Shown in pieces: positions 26,205 through 37,890 of a stretch of DNA of 64,000 bases. Source of the stretch: Harmonia axyridis. Taxonomy: Eukaryota > Arthropoda > Insecta > Coleoptera > Coccinellidae. The position numbers were made by a program, and so were the translations under genes. The DNA lies in assembly GCF_914767665.1 (NCBI RefSeq), contig NC_059502.1, positions 15,748,001-15,812,000 on the forward strand. The letters are read 5' to 3'. A model generated the notes under the pieces. That model had not been told where the DNA came from and ran no database searches. It was given only the letters and a program-made list of their open reading frames with translations. Numbering within the stretch: position 1 is the stretch's first letter; each line of letters begins with the position of its first letter.

Positions 26205-26852
26205 CAGGGTGGGCAAATTTCGATGTTTTAGCACTACAACTTTCAAACCAGAGGAGATAGACGAAATCTGATTCGAAATTTTGTAGAAATTAGTGAAAAG
26301 CATAAAATTAATCAAATTGACAGAAGGACTATTATAGGTCTTATTATAGAAAGCTCAATTTTTCTGTGCTCATCAATAGTTGAAACCATAGAAATATTAA
26401 GACTCTTAGGTGAAAAATGGTTTTCGACCATTTTCTGCTATATATTTTGATACGAACCATACGATATTCCTATATTTTTGAAATCAGGAAAAAATAAGCA
26501 TCCGAAAAATGGCACAGAAATCTAGTGTTTCCATTTGAAAAAACATAACTTTGAGTCATAGCTTCGTAATTAATGACCCTTTTGAAAAGACAAGCACGCC
26601 ACTGGATTCTATGTAAAAAAGTGCCTGTATGGTGTTTTAATTTCAGAGCTCTATCATAAGTATTAGCGGAGATATAAATGTTTTTCGATATCGCCATTTT
26701 TCCAATTTTCGCTTATAACTCGAAAACGCCAAAAATGAATACTACTCTTGATAGTTTCTTAGAAAGAGAGACCGAGAATGGGGTATCAGATTTGGTTCAT
26801 CTCCTCTGGTTTAAAAGTTGTAGTGCTAAAACATCGAAATTTGCCCACCCTG
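26205..26852. mobile_element. Non-autonomous TIR element with CAGGGTGGGC ends
   Basis: A 648-bp element flanked by TA on both sides (26203-26204 and 26853-26854). The terminal inverted repeats run about 60 bp, starting CAGGGTGGGCAAATTTCG on the left and ending with its complement on the right. There is no transposase frame inside. Removing it and one TA restores the mariner end GTTGTACACC, so it inserted into the TA of copy A's terminal repeat. Confidence 0.8.
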
Positions 26853-26854
26853 TA

Positions 26855-28227
26855 CACCTATGTATATGCAGGAGTTATACATACTTGATTCAACTCAAGT
26901 TTTTTTTGAATAGGTTCATTAATTTCAGTAAACGATTAATATGACTTCCATTTCCTGTTATCTGAAACAAATTATCATAGGGTTACCTAGAGGGATAGAA
27001 AAACTACCAGTTTCCTGCGAGTCCATGGCCCCCCTCTCATTGCCATACATCTTTCGGCTTAGGAAAACTCGTACTCGTTATTCCTGCGCAGCAGTCATAA
27101 TCTCAGAAACGTTCTGACCCCAGGGGCTGCGAAGGGCATCGTAAGAAACCCCAAGATAAATATGACGTTCAGTCCCTCAGGAACTAACTAAAATACCCTC
27201 ATCCTTCATCTCCGAACGAGAACGGGCCAATTTCTCATTTCAAACAAACATCTGCGAATCTAGACCGCTGTTCTTATGTATAAATTCGAGCGGCCCCATT
27301 TCTTTCAATATTGCCCATAGAACTTCGGTTCCATTTCCATTTCCTTCTGGCGCTACCGGCGATTTTCATTTCTCCGTTTTCAACTTCCACGTTCGGAACA
27401 AATTATAAATGGAGAGGGAAATGAGCGTAAACACTTCCTCCCTCCGTTTTGTTTGAGGTTTAATATATGTTTCGGCAGAAATATGCAGTGTTCCGTTTTT
27501 CGGCAGAAATTATAACGCGCTTCAGCGATCCCCATATCTATTTCATGGAAGCGGCCAACTTGGATTGGATTTGCGAAATCATTTTCCGCAAACCGTTCGT
27601 TTCTCGTGAAAAGTGCATACTAAATGGAGGTTTTTCATTCCGCTTTGATATATGTGATATGATACACTGGAGGCTTTGGTACTTACTCGTTATACGTCCT
27701 GAGCTTGAATTGCTCTTTTGAGCGTGGAATTTAATGATGAAGATGAATTTAAATGATGTTAACTGAAGTTCGTTCTGAAATATTTAGTTCGCTATAATGA
27801 ACAAGGAACTAACGAAAGTTTAGTTGATGCTTCTGGCGAGTTATATATTTTGAAATCAACATTGAATTATATTGTATTTTCAATTATTGATATGATTTAT
27901 GTTTACCTTTTCAACTTCAAATTAAGACTTAACAAATTCCACTTGCGAATAATCAAATTCAACTTTTATTTGAATTCTCTCATGTCAAAAGTAAATAGCG
28001 AGTGATTGTGAATCGATTAGAAAACAATCATTGCGATCCATAGGGGAAATAGCGATTGGTGGGGACTTGGTGCAGGGAAGATTGGAAGATATCATTCGAA
28101 GAAATGTAGCTACGATATCCATTTCAAACTGTGCAGGATATGCGGCTCATGTCCAAAGATGCATTCTAGATGGTGGAATATGTTGGATATGCAAATGCAA
28201 TGACAAAGTTCATTATGTTTTTCGTAT
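26855..28227. other. Unannotated stretch
   Basis: Includes a patch at about 27000-27450 that is clearly more GC-rich than its neighbours and an 84-codon plus frame at 27467-27721. Neither shows a domain I recognise. A host exon or regulatory DNA is possible. Confidence 0.3.
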
Positions 28228-29721
28228 GTAGACGAAAAATGGGTTCATTACTATAATTTCAAGCGCAGAAAATCATGGGGATATCCAGGCCATGCTTCCA
28301 CATCGACGGCCAAACCGAATATACACGCTTCCAAGGTCATGCTCACTATTTTGTGGAACCAGCTCTGCGTAGTGTATTATGAGTTGCTAAAACGACTGAA
28401 GGCACAGGCGATCGTTTCCCAACGCCATTAGTTCGCTCAAGCCGAGCATTGAAAGACAATCGCCCACAATACAACGAGAAACATGATAAAGTGATTTTAC
28501 AGCATGACAATGCTCAACTCCACGTTGACAAAGTGGTCAAGACATACTTGTAAACGTTGAAATGGAAGTCCTTCCCCACCCGCCGTATTTTCCAGACGTT
28601 GCTTCCTCGGACTATCACTTGTTCCGATGAATGGCACACGGCCTACCTGTCTGATGAAGAAGTAAAAAATTGGATTGATTCGTGGAACGCTTCAAAAGAT
28701 AACCAGTTTTTTCAACAGTTTTCGTACTCTGCCCGAAATATGGAAGGATGTAGTGGCTAGCAATGGATAATACTTTGTTGATTCATGAATGTATGTAGGA
28801 TCCAGTTTATTGTTTCCCTGTAAATAATGGCGATGGTCAACCGGAACCTATTAGTTTCTTTTAATGTCGAGGGCATGACAGTTTCAATAGATTTACAGGG
28901 AACGTATTGTACATAATGTAAAAAGGATGTGCTATTCTTCGGGATGTCGAAGAATGTCATATGTCGATGGTAAAACTTAAGGGATTTATGGGGTTGGATT
29001 TATGGGGTTGGGAAAGGTTTCGGAACAAGACGATTATGCCACATGTGTTTCATGCTTTTTCTCAGGCCCTAGTTCTTCTAGAATATTCCAGGAATCCGGA
29101 AGATCTTTGGGGGCGGTACGGCAAAAATCTTATTAGACTAGGGGGATGGTACCTTCCCCTAAGGGTGTGGTCAAACCGAGACAGGGTAGTTCCAATCGAC
29201 AGAGAGCACAGTTCAAGTTAAGCCGAAGACGGAAACAGTTAAGATTAAACCAAAGACGGGTACAGACGGTACAGTTTAACTTAAGTCGAAGACGAGACAA
29301 GTTCGGTCGGTCAACTTAAGACGTAAGACGAAAAGACGGTTCGCGGACTAGATTAAGACGAGTCGCGAACAAGTTAAAGACGAGACGACCGAAATCTTGA
29401 AGTACGACGAAGACGTTTCGAGTTATTAATTAAACGAGTTAAAGACGAAGTTCAGTACCGTAGTGGGAAACTTGTAATTAAGACGTAATTAAGATCTTCC
29501 CAATACCGAGTTTGTACTGTATAATTGTGGCTTTGTAAATAGATGTAAATAATTGAAAAGAGTTTAATTATTACAAACCCAACAAAGTCACGGAGAAAAG
29601 ACGAAAGGCCAGGTAATCGAATCATACCTCTAGACGATCGATTAACCAAGCCTACATGTATAACCAGTTTTCTACAATAAAGCCTCGAATTAAAAAAAAA
29701 CACGGCGGAAGCAAAGTTGTC
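28228..29721 (+). pseudogene. Mariner copy B (catalytic half), split by a solo LTR
   Basis: Starts inside the catalytic domain with VDEKWVHYYN, then KRRKSWGYPGHAS, VVYYELLK, KVILQHDNAQLHV (second Asp) and EEVKNWIDSWNASKDNQFF, with stops and frameshifts. The 3' flank resumes after the LTR with TATAACCAGTTTTCTACAAT and the TIR GGAAGCAAAGTTGTCC at 29707-29722. The N-terminal half is absent. Confidence 0.8.
28794..29656. mobile_element. Solo LTR of an LTR retrotransposon
   Basis: An 863-bp insert with LTR-type ends TGTAGG...CCTACA, flanked by a 4-bp direct repeat TGTA (28790-28793 and 29657-29660). Excising it with one TGTA restores the mariner 3' sequence ...GAATGTATAACCAG, which agrees with mariner copies A and C. 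It has no internal coding region. A 4-bp duplication fits Gypsy-type elements. The interior is rich in AAGACGA/GTTAAG-type short repeats (about 29210-29450). Confidence 0.85.
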
Positions 29722-29748
29722 CTATGTGGTATTTGATTTTTTTGTGGC

Positions 29749-29818
29749 AAATAAATAATAATAAACTGCTAACTTCCACAAAATTTTGTGGAAATTAGCA
29801 GTTTATTATTATTTATTT
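29749..29818. repeat. 70-bp near-perfect spacerless palindrome
   Basis: Centred between 29783 and 29784 on AAAATTTT. The left half AAATAAATAATAATAAACTG is mirrored exactly at the right edge. I find only one mismatched pair (29773/29794). It could form a cruciform in DNA or a long hairpin in RNA. Confidence 0.9.
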
Positions 29819-30706
29819 AAAATGAATTTCCATCAAGTGAAGACCGAATCAATCAAATATTTTGTGGCAAGTTTCGAACTTCTTGAAGAGAATAATATTT
29901 ATATATAATTATTGATGATTATTCCACTTTTAGTATCTGTAAAAAACATTCAATAATGTATTTTAGAAATTATTCTGGATAATTTTGATATTGACCTTTA
30001 TTTTTTTAGGTAAAAATGAAAGAAGCAAAGACAAAAATTACTCTTAAGTAATGAACGATAATCAATTATGTAATAATTTAATTCCATTCAGTCACTCCAC
30101 CATTTAATGCTCTTCACGAACCCCAAATTACAATGATTTAGCATATTAAAGAACACAACCACAAGACTTTGAAAATTATGTGTCACTCGAACCCTATTGT
30201 CATTTGAGATTCTTGAGGGAGTTGCCTTCTTTCTTAAGGAAGAAAATTAGCATGTTCCCAACTGATAATAATTAATTTGTCTCGGAATTTTCTGAAAAAC
30301 TCATAACTACGGAAATATCCAACTGAGCTGTGCCACTTTGTATAAAATAATATCCAAATAATTACTAACGTCAGGTTGAAAGGCTAATGAATTTCACTAA
30401 TATTAAAAAATACGATAAAATTCTAAATTATAACCATCTGCGAATATGCCATTACTCTATGTTTGAATTGAGTTGCTGTCGCGCAATTTATATGAAGTAA
30501 ATTGAATTGAAAAATACCGACGATTTATATAGAGTTTAAAATTTGCTGAAAACGATGTTCTAATTATGATATGATTATGTCATAATGATGTCTGATTCTA
30601 ATATGCGTCGATAAATATCGGTGTTCAACAATAATTTCAATGTTGAAGTGACGATTTATTGGAACATCTAACAGTGTACTCATCAAATGCGCGAACTTGA
30701 CCGAAA
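29819..30706. other. Unannotated stretch
   Basis: AT-rich, nothing recognised. Confidence 0.35.
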
Positions 30707-31615
30707 TATACTCACTGACAAAGAAACTGCAACACCCAAGAGGAGCTGTTCAAATTTAATTTTTTTTTCGGTGAACTATATAGTATAGCAAGGAGTGAAT
30801 TATTGAATTTGGAGGAAAAAAATCTTGAAGGTTTCTACATGTGAATAACTTTTGTTATTAGTCGTTTTTTGAAAGTTTTTTAAATTTTACAACAAACCAG
30901 CTGCTCCAGGATATCCAAAGTTGATGTTTGATTGTTGTTAAAATGCTTAGAGACATGTACGCGGGATTTATCGTCAGCTAAATGAATTTGGAAGAGATCG
31001 AATTATTGGTCTACGGGAGGCGGGGCTGTCATTTCGAGAAATCGCTAACCGTATGAACAGAAATCCAACTAGTGTTATGAGCTGTTGTCAAGCGTGGTTT
31101 GATAATGCCGAAAATCGAAGAAGAGGCACCGGACGTCGAAGGGGCACAAATGAAGTTCAAGATCGACGTCTAAGACTTATGGCAATGGCAATTAGAGACC
31201 GATTGGCGCCTACTCGATCTTTGGTGATTTGTAGTTTGGAGAACAAACCATTCTGTAACTGTCCGAACGGTTTACCGCCAGATAAAGTCTTCTGAACTGC
31301 AGCATTATTGACCGAATCTTGTGTTACCCCTAACGGTTGAGCATCACCGGCAACGATCACAGTGGTGCAGAGAACGTCAACAGTGGAATGGGGAATGGCA
31401 TCAGGTCGTCTTTTCTGATATATCTAGATTCTCCTTTGGTGCACATGATGGCCGAAGAAGAGTTAGCAACGTCGGGGAGAAAGACGTGAACCTCAGTTTG
31501 ATGTGGACCGTCGTTGTCACCGAACAGTAGGCGTTATGGTATGGGGTGCTATTGCACATTTTAGTAGGCTACCTTCAGTTTTTTTTCGAGGTAACATGAC
31601 AGCGCTCATTACCTG
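30707..31615 (+). pseudogene. Tc1-like transposase, copy 2, 3'-truncated
   Basis: Same family as the minus-strand copy at 11.9-13.2 kb. The 5' terminal repeat CTCACTGACAAAGAAACTGC starts at about 30711. The HTH region reads YAGFIVS, FGRDRIIGLREAGLSFREIAN, NPTSVMSCCQAW and RRRGTGRRRGTNEVQDRRLRLMA in changing frames. The start of the DDE domain reads QWNGEWHQVVFSDISRF (first Asp) and VMVWGAI. Homology stops near 31615, before the second Asp, so the copy lacks two catalytic residues and its 3' TIR. Confidence 0.8.
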
Positions 31616-32589
31616 AATTTGGATATTATTTAATTTCCATCTACCTACTTTCTATGATGAAATTTCAAACTGATATAACTCCGAAACTATTGTATAGATT
31701 TGAACATAGAAAACTCAGCCAGCATATTCAGAATATTGAAACGGTATTCTTCAACTCTAATCGATCAATTTTCAACTTTTTAAAACACATGGATCGTTAT
31801 CACAAACCAGAAGGATCAATAAGGCACAGCAAACGAATTTTTTTCATACACGTTTTGGATTTTACATTTTGGAATTGATAGGAATGATACATAATAAAAA
31901 AAACACTCAGGAACCATATTTTTCGTCTTCTTCTGTAGTACTACTCCATACACTCGAACTTTAGAATTTCACTTTAACTTCTCCAATTGGTAAAACCATA
32001 AATAATTCTGTTATTGGACAATGTATCCGTGTAATTTCCCGCCTAGACGACCAGCAATAATCTAATATAATCTTTTTTGCATTCGAGATCAGACTGAGAT
32101 GTAGGAGTATATATTCAGCTCAAATTGGACATTGAAATTCATGAAAGCCACCACGAGTCGGATTATGTATCTGAATTGTCTTGGGGATTAAAGTCTTGGA
32201 CCTGACTGGACATTTCAGACATGTTGTGTAACATGACCCTAGTCCTGGATAAATCCGTTATAATGGAATGATATTCAGAGGCGACCGTTGTCTATTAGCA
32301 AATTCATCTCATTTGGTTTACGCTCTGAACCAAAATAGATATTCTGGCAGAAGGGTCGGATGATGAAGAATCAAATATAGCGTTGTATGTTGGCTTATTA
32401 GAGCTCGTAAAACTGATTAATGATTCGGGATTATTTCTACGAGAATTCTCCGCTGTACTTCAAATATATCCAGTCTGAATATACACTCACCGGCAAAAAC
32501 CTCAGTCACTTAAAATTTTGCAGAAGGTCGTTGTCCAAAAACTTTCGGATTTTTTTTTGCAACTCCCATAGAATTACTCAGTAACATCA
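31616..32589. other. Unannotated stretch
   Basis: One 74-codon plus frame (31654-31878) with no recognised domain; otherwise non-coding. Confidence 0.3.
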
Positions 32590-33300
32590 TCTATAAAATA
32601 TCTTGTAAAGACTGTCCAGCCACATATATAGGACAAACTGGTCGGTACCTTGAGGACCGAATTTCTGAACACAAAAGAGACTCCCTTAACATCCTCAATC
32701 CATTGAAGAACAAAAAAGAAAATAATACTGCATTAGCGGAGCACGTAAGAAATCTCCTTCATTCATTTAATTTCGATCCGGGCTCAGTAGGAATATTAGG
32801 TAGGCAGACAAATTTAAAGAAACGGTTATTACATGAGATGATATCCATAAAACAGGACAAAAATTCCATCAATAAGAGAAATGACATAGAAAATCTGAAT
32901 ACCACGTACTATTATTTAATAGGAAAAATGAAAAATTGATAGAAGTTGTTGTCCAGCCAAGATTAAACGCGCACACTCCATAAACAACTGATATGCTAAC
33001 CTCAGTTTTTAAAAAGTCCTTTATGCAAGCAGTTGTTATCATTTCCAACATTTTAATTATTGACAACGGAACCACAAAAAGTGAAAATGTAAGTCGACAA
33101 CTCTAGTCAAAACACGATATGTTTCCTCACTTTCTGAATTTAGATGTTTGTAAAGATTTTAAAAATAAGATTTTAACTTTTAATGTTGTAATTTCGTGCA
33201 TCTGTATTTGATTGTAGTTCTTGTTGTTCCATTTCGGAGCCCTGATGAAGACTTTAAAATAAAGTCGAAACTAGTTGGCCTTTTTTACAGAAAGTTGGTT
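32590..33300 (+). pseudogene. Penelope-like element 3' end with GIY-YIG domain
   Basis: The plus frame ending at 32939 reads YKISCKDCPATYIGQTGRYLEDRISEHKR: an 'I-C--C---YIGQT-R-----EHK' signature of the GIY-YIG nuclease that ends Penelope-like proteins. It continues with an Asn/Lys-rich region and TNLKKRLLHEM...SINKRND. About 300 bp downstream, GATGAAGACTTTAAAATAAAGTCGAAAC-type sequence (about 33243-33270) resembles the 3' end typical of these elements. The reverse transcriptase is missing, so the copy is 5'-truncated. Confidence 0.75.
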
Positions 33301-34445
33301 TCTTGAATAAATCCCTGACCTAGAAACCTGTTAAAGATCACCAAATGATGCAATAATTGCATAGTGAGGTTTTATAAAATTTTGTTTTATTTGTTGCTTA
33401 GTTATGTAAAAGTTGTTGGAAATACATTTTTTGTGCCTTTATCCCGACTTTCCTAAGCCTCTGAGAGACCTCTCGGTAGATTGGAATTTTTACGAAAAAC
33501 TTATTTAGAGTTTTCACAATCTCAGTTTCTGAAACATGCTTAAAAAATTCGAATAAAATGCTCCTGCGTAATAATTGCAATAATTTGCCAGGATGAAAAA
33601 AAGTAACCAAAACAGAAACGAACAATAACACTATGAATTAATTAACTCTTTTGAAGTTTGAGAGTCTAAATCAGACTCCTTTATTAGATAAACTCTTGAA
33701 ATATTCAGAATATTGACAATTGTCATTTGTCAACACAAAGACACGTTGATTGATTTCATTGTAAAATTATCTATTGTCAATTCATTTTTCAGTACATCAA
33801 ATATGTACGATCTTCTCTTATTATAGGGAATAAATATCACTATTCTTTACCTCTATAACTAGAATTACCATTTGGTTTACCTCTCGGCTTACCTCTGTAT
33901 CTCATTACCTCTGTAAGTCGAATTTAATCTCGAATGACCTGTATAACTCGAACTACGCCTATGTCGAAATATTCGTAACTCCACTAAAAATCTTGGTCCC
34001 CTGGTTTTTCGAGTTAACGAGAGTCCATTGTATCTTATTGACATATGCAGGAATTGCTTCATCATAATGTGTATAATATCTACATTCCACTGACCTTCAT
34101 ATATCTCAAAATGATACCTTTTATACCACAGTTGTGTGTGGTCACTGAATTGAGATCGATCCATTGAACAACATCAATAAAGCATACAACAGCATTAATT
34201 TTCAATAAATTCAGCTGGAAGCCAATTTTGACCGGATTTATTTATGCTTGAAGAAATTCACCTGTAAAGTGGATCACCTCTGTTTATCTGGTGCTAATAT
34301 TTAAAGTTGAGGATCTTTAAGAAATGAATAATTCAATTGTCAAAGTTGAAATTTCGGATAAATCAGTTTGTCGTGCAAATTGATTTCCTTTCAGATAAAT
34401 TCTAGAATCATAGACATGACCTTTGAAAACATGTGTGACATTAAG
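33301..34445. other. Unannotated stretch
   Basis: No gene recognised. 33840-34040 has repeated ACCTCT/GTAACTCGAA-like words and an edge reading (minus) ACAATGGACTCTCGTTAAC that hints at a pogo/Tigger-like end, but no paired TIR was found. Confidence 0.3.
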
Positions 34446-35656
34446 TGTACAACTTTGCTGCCGACGTTTGCAGAAGATGGCTGTAGCGGTGTAGTGGTAG
34501 TCGAAATAAATAGATCGTAGATGTCATACAATAAGCTTAGGTATTTGTGAACATAACGCCATCGAAATATTAGCCGATTTGTGTCTGCATCATAAAGTTT
34601 TTCTCGATTGAACATGTCAGCTTACGAGCCTAATTCTCGTCATTTGCAGAAGGTTTAAATTTTTTGCTTTATAATGAAGAAATCAGCGGCTGAGACTCAT
34701 TAAACGCTCTGAAATACCTATGGCGCGGCCGAGAGTGGTTTCAAAGATTCAAAAACAGTGATTTTCATGTCGAAGACCTGCATGGCCGTGGAAGAGAGGA
34801 GGTTCTCGAAGATGCAGAATTGGGGACATTACTTCATCAAGACTCGTTACAAACGCAACAAGAATTGGTAGGATCATTGGGAGTTACGCAACAAGCCATT
34901 TCAAAACACCTGAAAGTCATGGAAATGATTCAGAAACAAGGAAATTGGGTGCCGTTCGAGTTGAAGCCGGGATATGTTGAACGGTGTTTGTTTGCTTGTG
35001 AACAGCTGCTTGCAAGGCAAAGACGAAAAGGAATTTCTGCATCGTATCGTGACTGGAGTCGAAAAATGGTTTCAAAACGATAATCCCAAGCGCAGAAAAT
35101 CATGGGGATATTCCGGCCATGCTTCCACAACGACGGCCAAACTGAAAATTCACGGTTGCAAGGTACTGCTCAGTATTTGATTGGATCAGCTTGGCGCAGT
35201 GTATTATGAATTGTTAAAACCAACTAAAATAATCATAGGCTATCGTTATCGATTGTAATTATTGCGTTTGAAACGAGCAGTGAAGAAGAAACTGTCGCAG
35301 TACAACGAGAGACATGATTAAGTGATTTTACACCATGACAATACTCGACCCCATGTTGCGAAAGTGGTCAAGACATACTTGGCAACGTGGAAATGGGAAG
35401 ACCTACCCCACTCGCCGTATTCTCCAGACGTTGCTCCCTCGAACTATACAACTATACTTATGAAGAAGTAAAAAATTGGATCGAGTCGTGGATGGCTTCA
35501 AAAGAGGTTTTTTTTCAATGCAGGATTCGTACGCTGCCAGAAAAATGAGAGGAAGTAGTGGCCAGCGGTGGACAATACTTCGAATCATAAACGTATAACC
35601 AGTTTTTTACAATAAGGCCTCGAATTTCGGAAAAAAAGGCGACAGCAAAGTTGTAC
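34446..35656 (+). pseudogene. Mariner copy C, nearly full length but broken
   Basis: Both terminal repeats are visible: GTACAACTTTGCTGCCG at about 34448 and GACAGCAAAGTTGTAC at about 35641. Coding starts at ATG 34614 with MSAYEPNSRHL, then hits stops and a deletion before the HTH. 34820-35083 gives QQELVGSLGVTQQAISKHL, QKQGNWVPFELKPG and FACEQLLARQRRKG. Catalytic pieces follow: NPKRRKSWGYSGHAS, VVKTYLATWKWEDLPHSPYSPDVAPSNY and EEVKNWIESWMASK. The first catalytic Asp region is frameshifted. Inactive. Confidence 0.85.
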
Positions 35657-35949
35657 GCCAATGTATTTCTCTAATTCTGTGGTTATTCCGTTCATTCTTT
35701 CACATCTTGTAGAACAAAATCGTGCGAGAATATATCAGAAACGCACAGTTTTCATGGTTATATTTCATTATTATATGTTGGTACTCCGAACTTTCCGCCA
35801 CGGCTTTATCTGTCAATTCATCAATTTGCCTTTAAGAAATCAGTTCTGCCAACCAACATTTTTCAATGCAAAAATCACTAAATGATATATATGGAAATAT
35901 TTCATTAATTTCAATAAAAATGCATTGAATTAGAGAAAATAATGTATAA
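35657..35949. other. Unannotated stretch
   Basis: Short chance frames only (74 codons at 35661-35885). Confidence 0.3.
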
Positions 35950-35954
35950 TACTC

Positions 35955-36059
35955 GTACAGAAGGCTCATTCTACCACTGGTTCATTCCAAAACTCGCCAC
36001 TTCGTGGCTCGTTTTTGAAATTTGAACTCGTGGAAGAATATCAATGCCTTCTGCACTTG
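35955..36059. repeat. Hairpin (MITE-like) abutting the Helitron array
   Basis: GTACAGAAGGC near 35957 and GCCTTCTGCAC near 36047-36057 are inverted copies. The centre is GCCACTTCGTGGC at about 35994-36006, and partial pairing (CATTCTACCAC with GTGGAAGAAT) lies between. It ends within 2 bp of the first Helitron start. Confidence 0.55.
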
Positions 36060-37094
36060 TCTATATACTAAGTCAGGAATCAGTACTATGGGGGGGAAAG
36101 GGGAAAGAAACGTGTTTTTTTAAAAGGGAAGAAAAGTTTAGACTTTTTTCGACCGTTGGGAGGGGAGGAGAAAGGGACGCGATAATACGTTTCGAAAGAG
36201 GAAAGACGGACATTTGTTACGGTACCGGGGTTTTTCGACAAAAGTACCCCGATTATTTTATAATAATTCTCAAACTCGACGAAAAAATCGATTTTCGTCG
36301 AAAAGTGAAAACTTCTAGAAACGAGATGGGGCGTAGGATAACGTCGGGACGAGATGTTTTGGCTCAATCTGACGCACGAAAGATGAACTGGAAAAGTAAC
36401 GGAGCCCTTTTTTCGATTTTCGTCTTTGTTTTCTCGAAAAATTCACGCAAAAATGTGCAATTTTGGTAACATTTTGACGTTTCTCTTAAATCTGTGTTCC
36501 CCGATAACATCCATCGATGGCATTCAGAATAGAAACGATGTTAATGAAAATGAGAAACGTCAGATGATATTCGACTAGAAACATTGAAATTTGGACGAAT
36601 CGAGAGGAAATATACAAGAAAAGATGTTCAGATCCGATTTCTATCCGTTTTTCGAGGTATATTTGATGATATTTTCAAACAGAATCATTTTGTGACAGTC
36701 GAATACATTGGTTTGCTGAAGCTTCAATAGGATTTATTTTGGTTATTTGAAGTGTTTTCAACGAGATATTCAAGCAGAGAAAGGACTGAAATGGTAGAAA
36801 ACGTCCTTTTCTGATGGCATCTTTGCATTTTGTTGAGATTTTCATGGAAATTGGTCAAATTATATAGCATTCCGTTTCATGTAAGTTGTCAAGGGAAGAC
36901 GTAAATATTTCATTTTGGACTGAAAAATCGGTAGGTACAGATATAAATATTCGATTTCCTTCATATCTAACGGTTTTTTACACGAAAATCATGAAAATTC
37001 TTCAAGTTTATAGAATTTCTGTATCCTGTGATTTTGACATTTTCCCTATATGAAGCACAAATGCATTAAATTCCTCAACGTGTTCATGGCTAGA

Positions 37095-37155
37095 GGCAGT
37101 GAGTCGCGGACTGATAAACTGAGGCGCTTCACTACTGCAGGTTCGAATCGCTGCC
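37095..37155 (+). other. tRNA-like module, type I (unit 1)
   Basis: GGCAGTG at the 5' side can pair with CGCTGCC at the 3' side (7 pairs with one G-T), with a perfect B-box-like GGTTCGAATCG at 37140-37150 and a run of T's directly downstream as a Pol III terminator would be. It is only 61 nt and the A box and anticodon arm are poor, so it is a tRNA relic or mimic and not a functional tRNA. Confidence 0.4.
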
Positions 37156-37743
37156 AGTCAGTGATTTTTTTTCTTATTTTTCGCAAGTTATTAATTCTTA
37201 TATTATTTGGCGGTGAATGCTTTGGAATAATGAAATGGATCAAATTTTTTTTTGGTCTACTGTTTGAATGATTCCGTAATATACATATTATATATTTATG
37301 TTTTTGCATACTTTTCAAAGTACGTATAAGAATAACGATTATACAGTGTTTCTGAAGTTACAGTGCCTATTAGAGGTTTCTTGATGAATAGACCCATTTG
37401 AAATATGAAAATCGGTATAATAAAATTAATGAACTGATTTGAAAATAATAGGGGTTTCCACATTCTCATCTCATACAGGGTGTACAATAGATTTATAGTA
37501 GTGATTATTGCTACAGGTTATTATTATATAGCAAATTCTTGAAGGTATATACTAGGTGACTGACTATCATATACAGGGTGTTTCATGTCGAATTGATTAA
37601 AATTATTCCTCTAATTACATACATACTGTGCGTTGCTAACGCGTATTTATGAAAATACTGAAGCCTTAGTATTTCGCTGTATATTAGTCCGATATCGATA
37701 ATACAGAAGATATGCAGTATTTGAATGAATTTTACATAGATTT

Positions 37744-37890
37744 TTGGCCAATGCAGATCTATGTCCAATGCAGATCTATGGCCAATGCAGATCTATGGAA
37801 AATGTGGATCTATGGACAAAGAGGATCTATGGGCAATGTAGATCTACCTACAAGGTGTATCTACGGGCAAAGCGAATCTACCTACAAGGT
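37744..37890. repeat. 17-bp subterminal minisatellite (unit 1)
   Basis: Head-to-tail copies of GATCTATGGCCAATGCA and variants, changing towards the 3' end into GATCTACCTACAAGGT copies that merge into the terminal hairpin of the Helitron. Confidence 0.85.

Noticed and set aside
33840..34040. Pogo/Tigger-like terminal sequence (minus strand CTCGTTAACTCGAA words)
   Set aside because: Only one edge resembles such an end and no partner inverted repeat or transposase was found.
36044..36469. 141-codon plus frame and 93-codon minus frame in the 5' block as protein genes
   Set aside because: They are repeated in every unit with mostly amino-acid-changing differences, run into the upstream minisatellite and match no family; more likely a side effect of few stop codons in a GC-richer block.
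37095..37155. Functional tRNA gene
   Set aside because: Only 61 nt, with no proper anticodon stem and a weak A box; kept as a tRNA-like module only.
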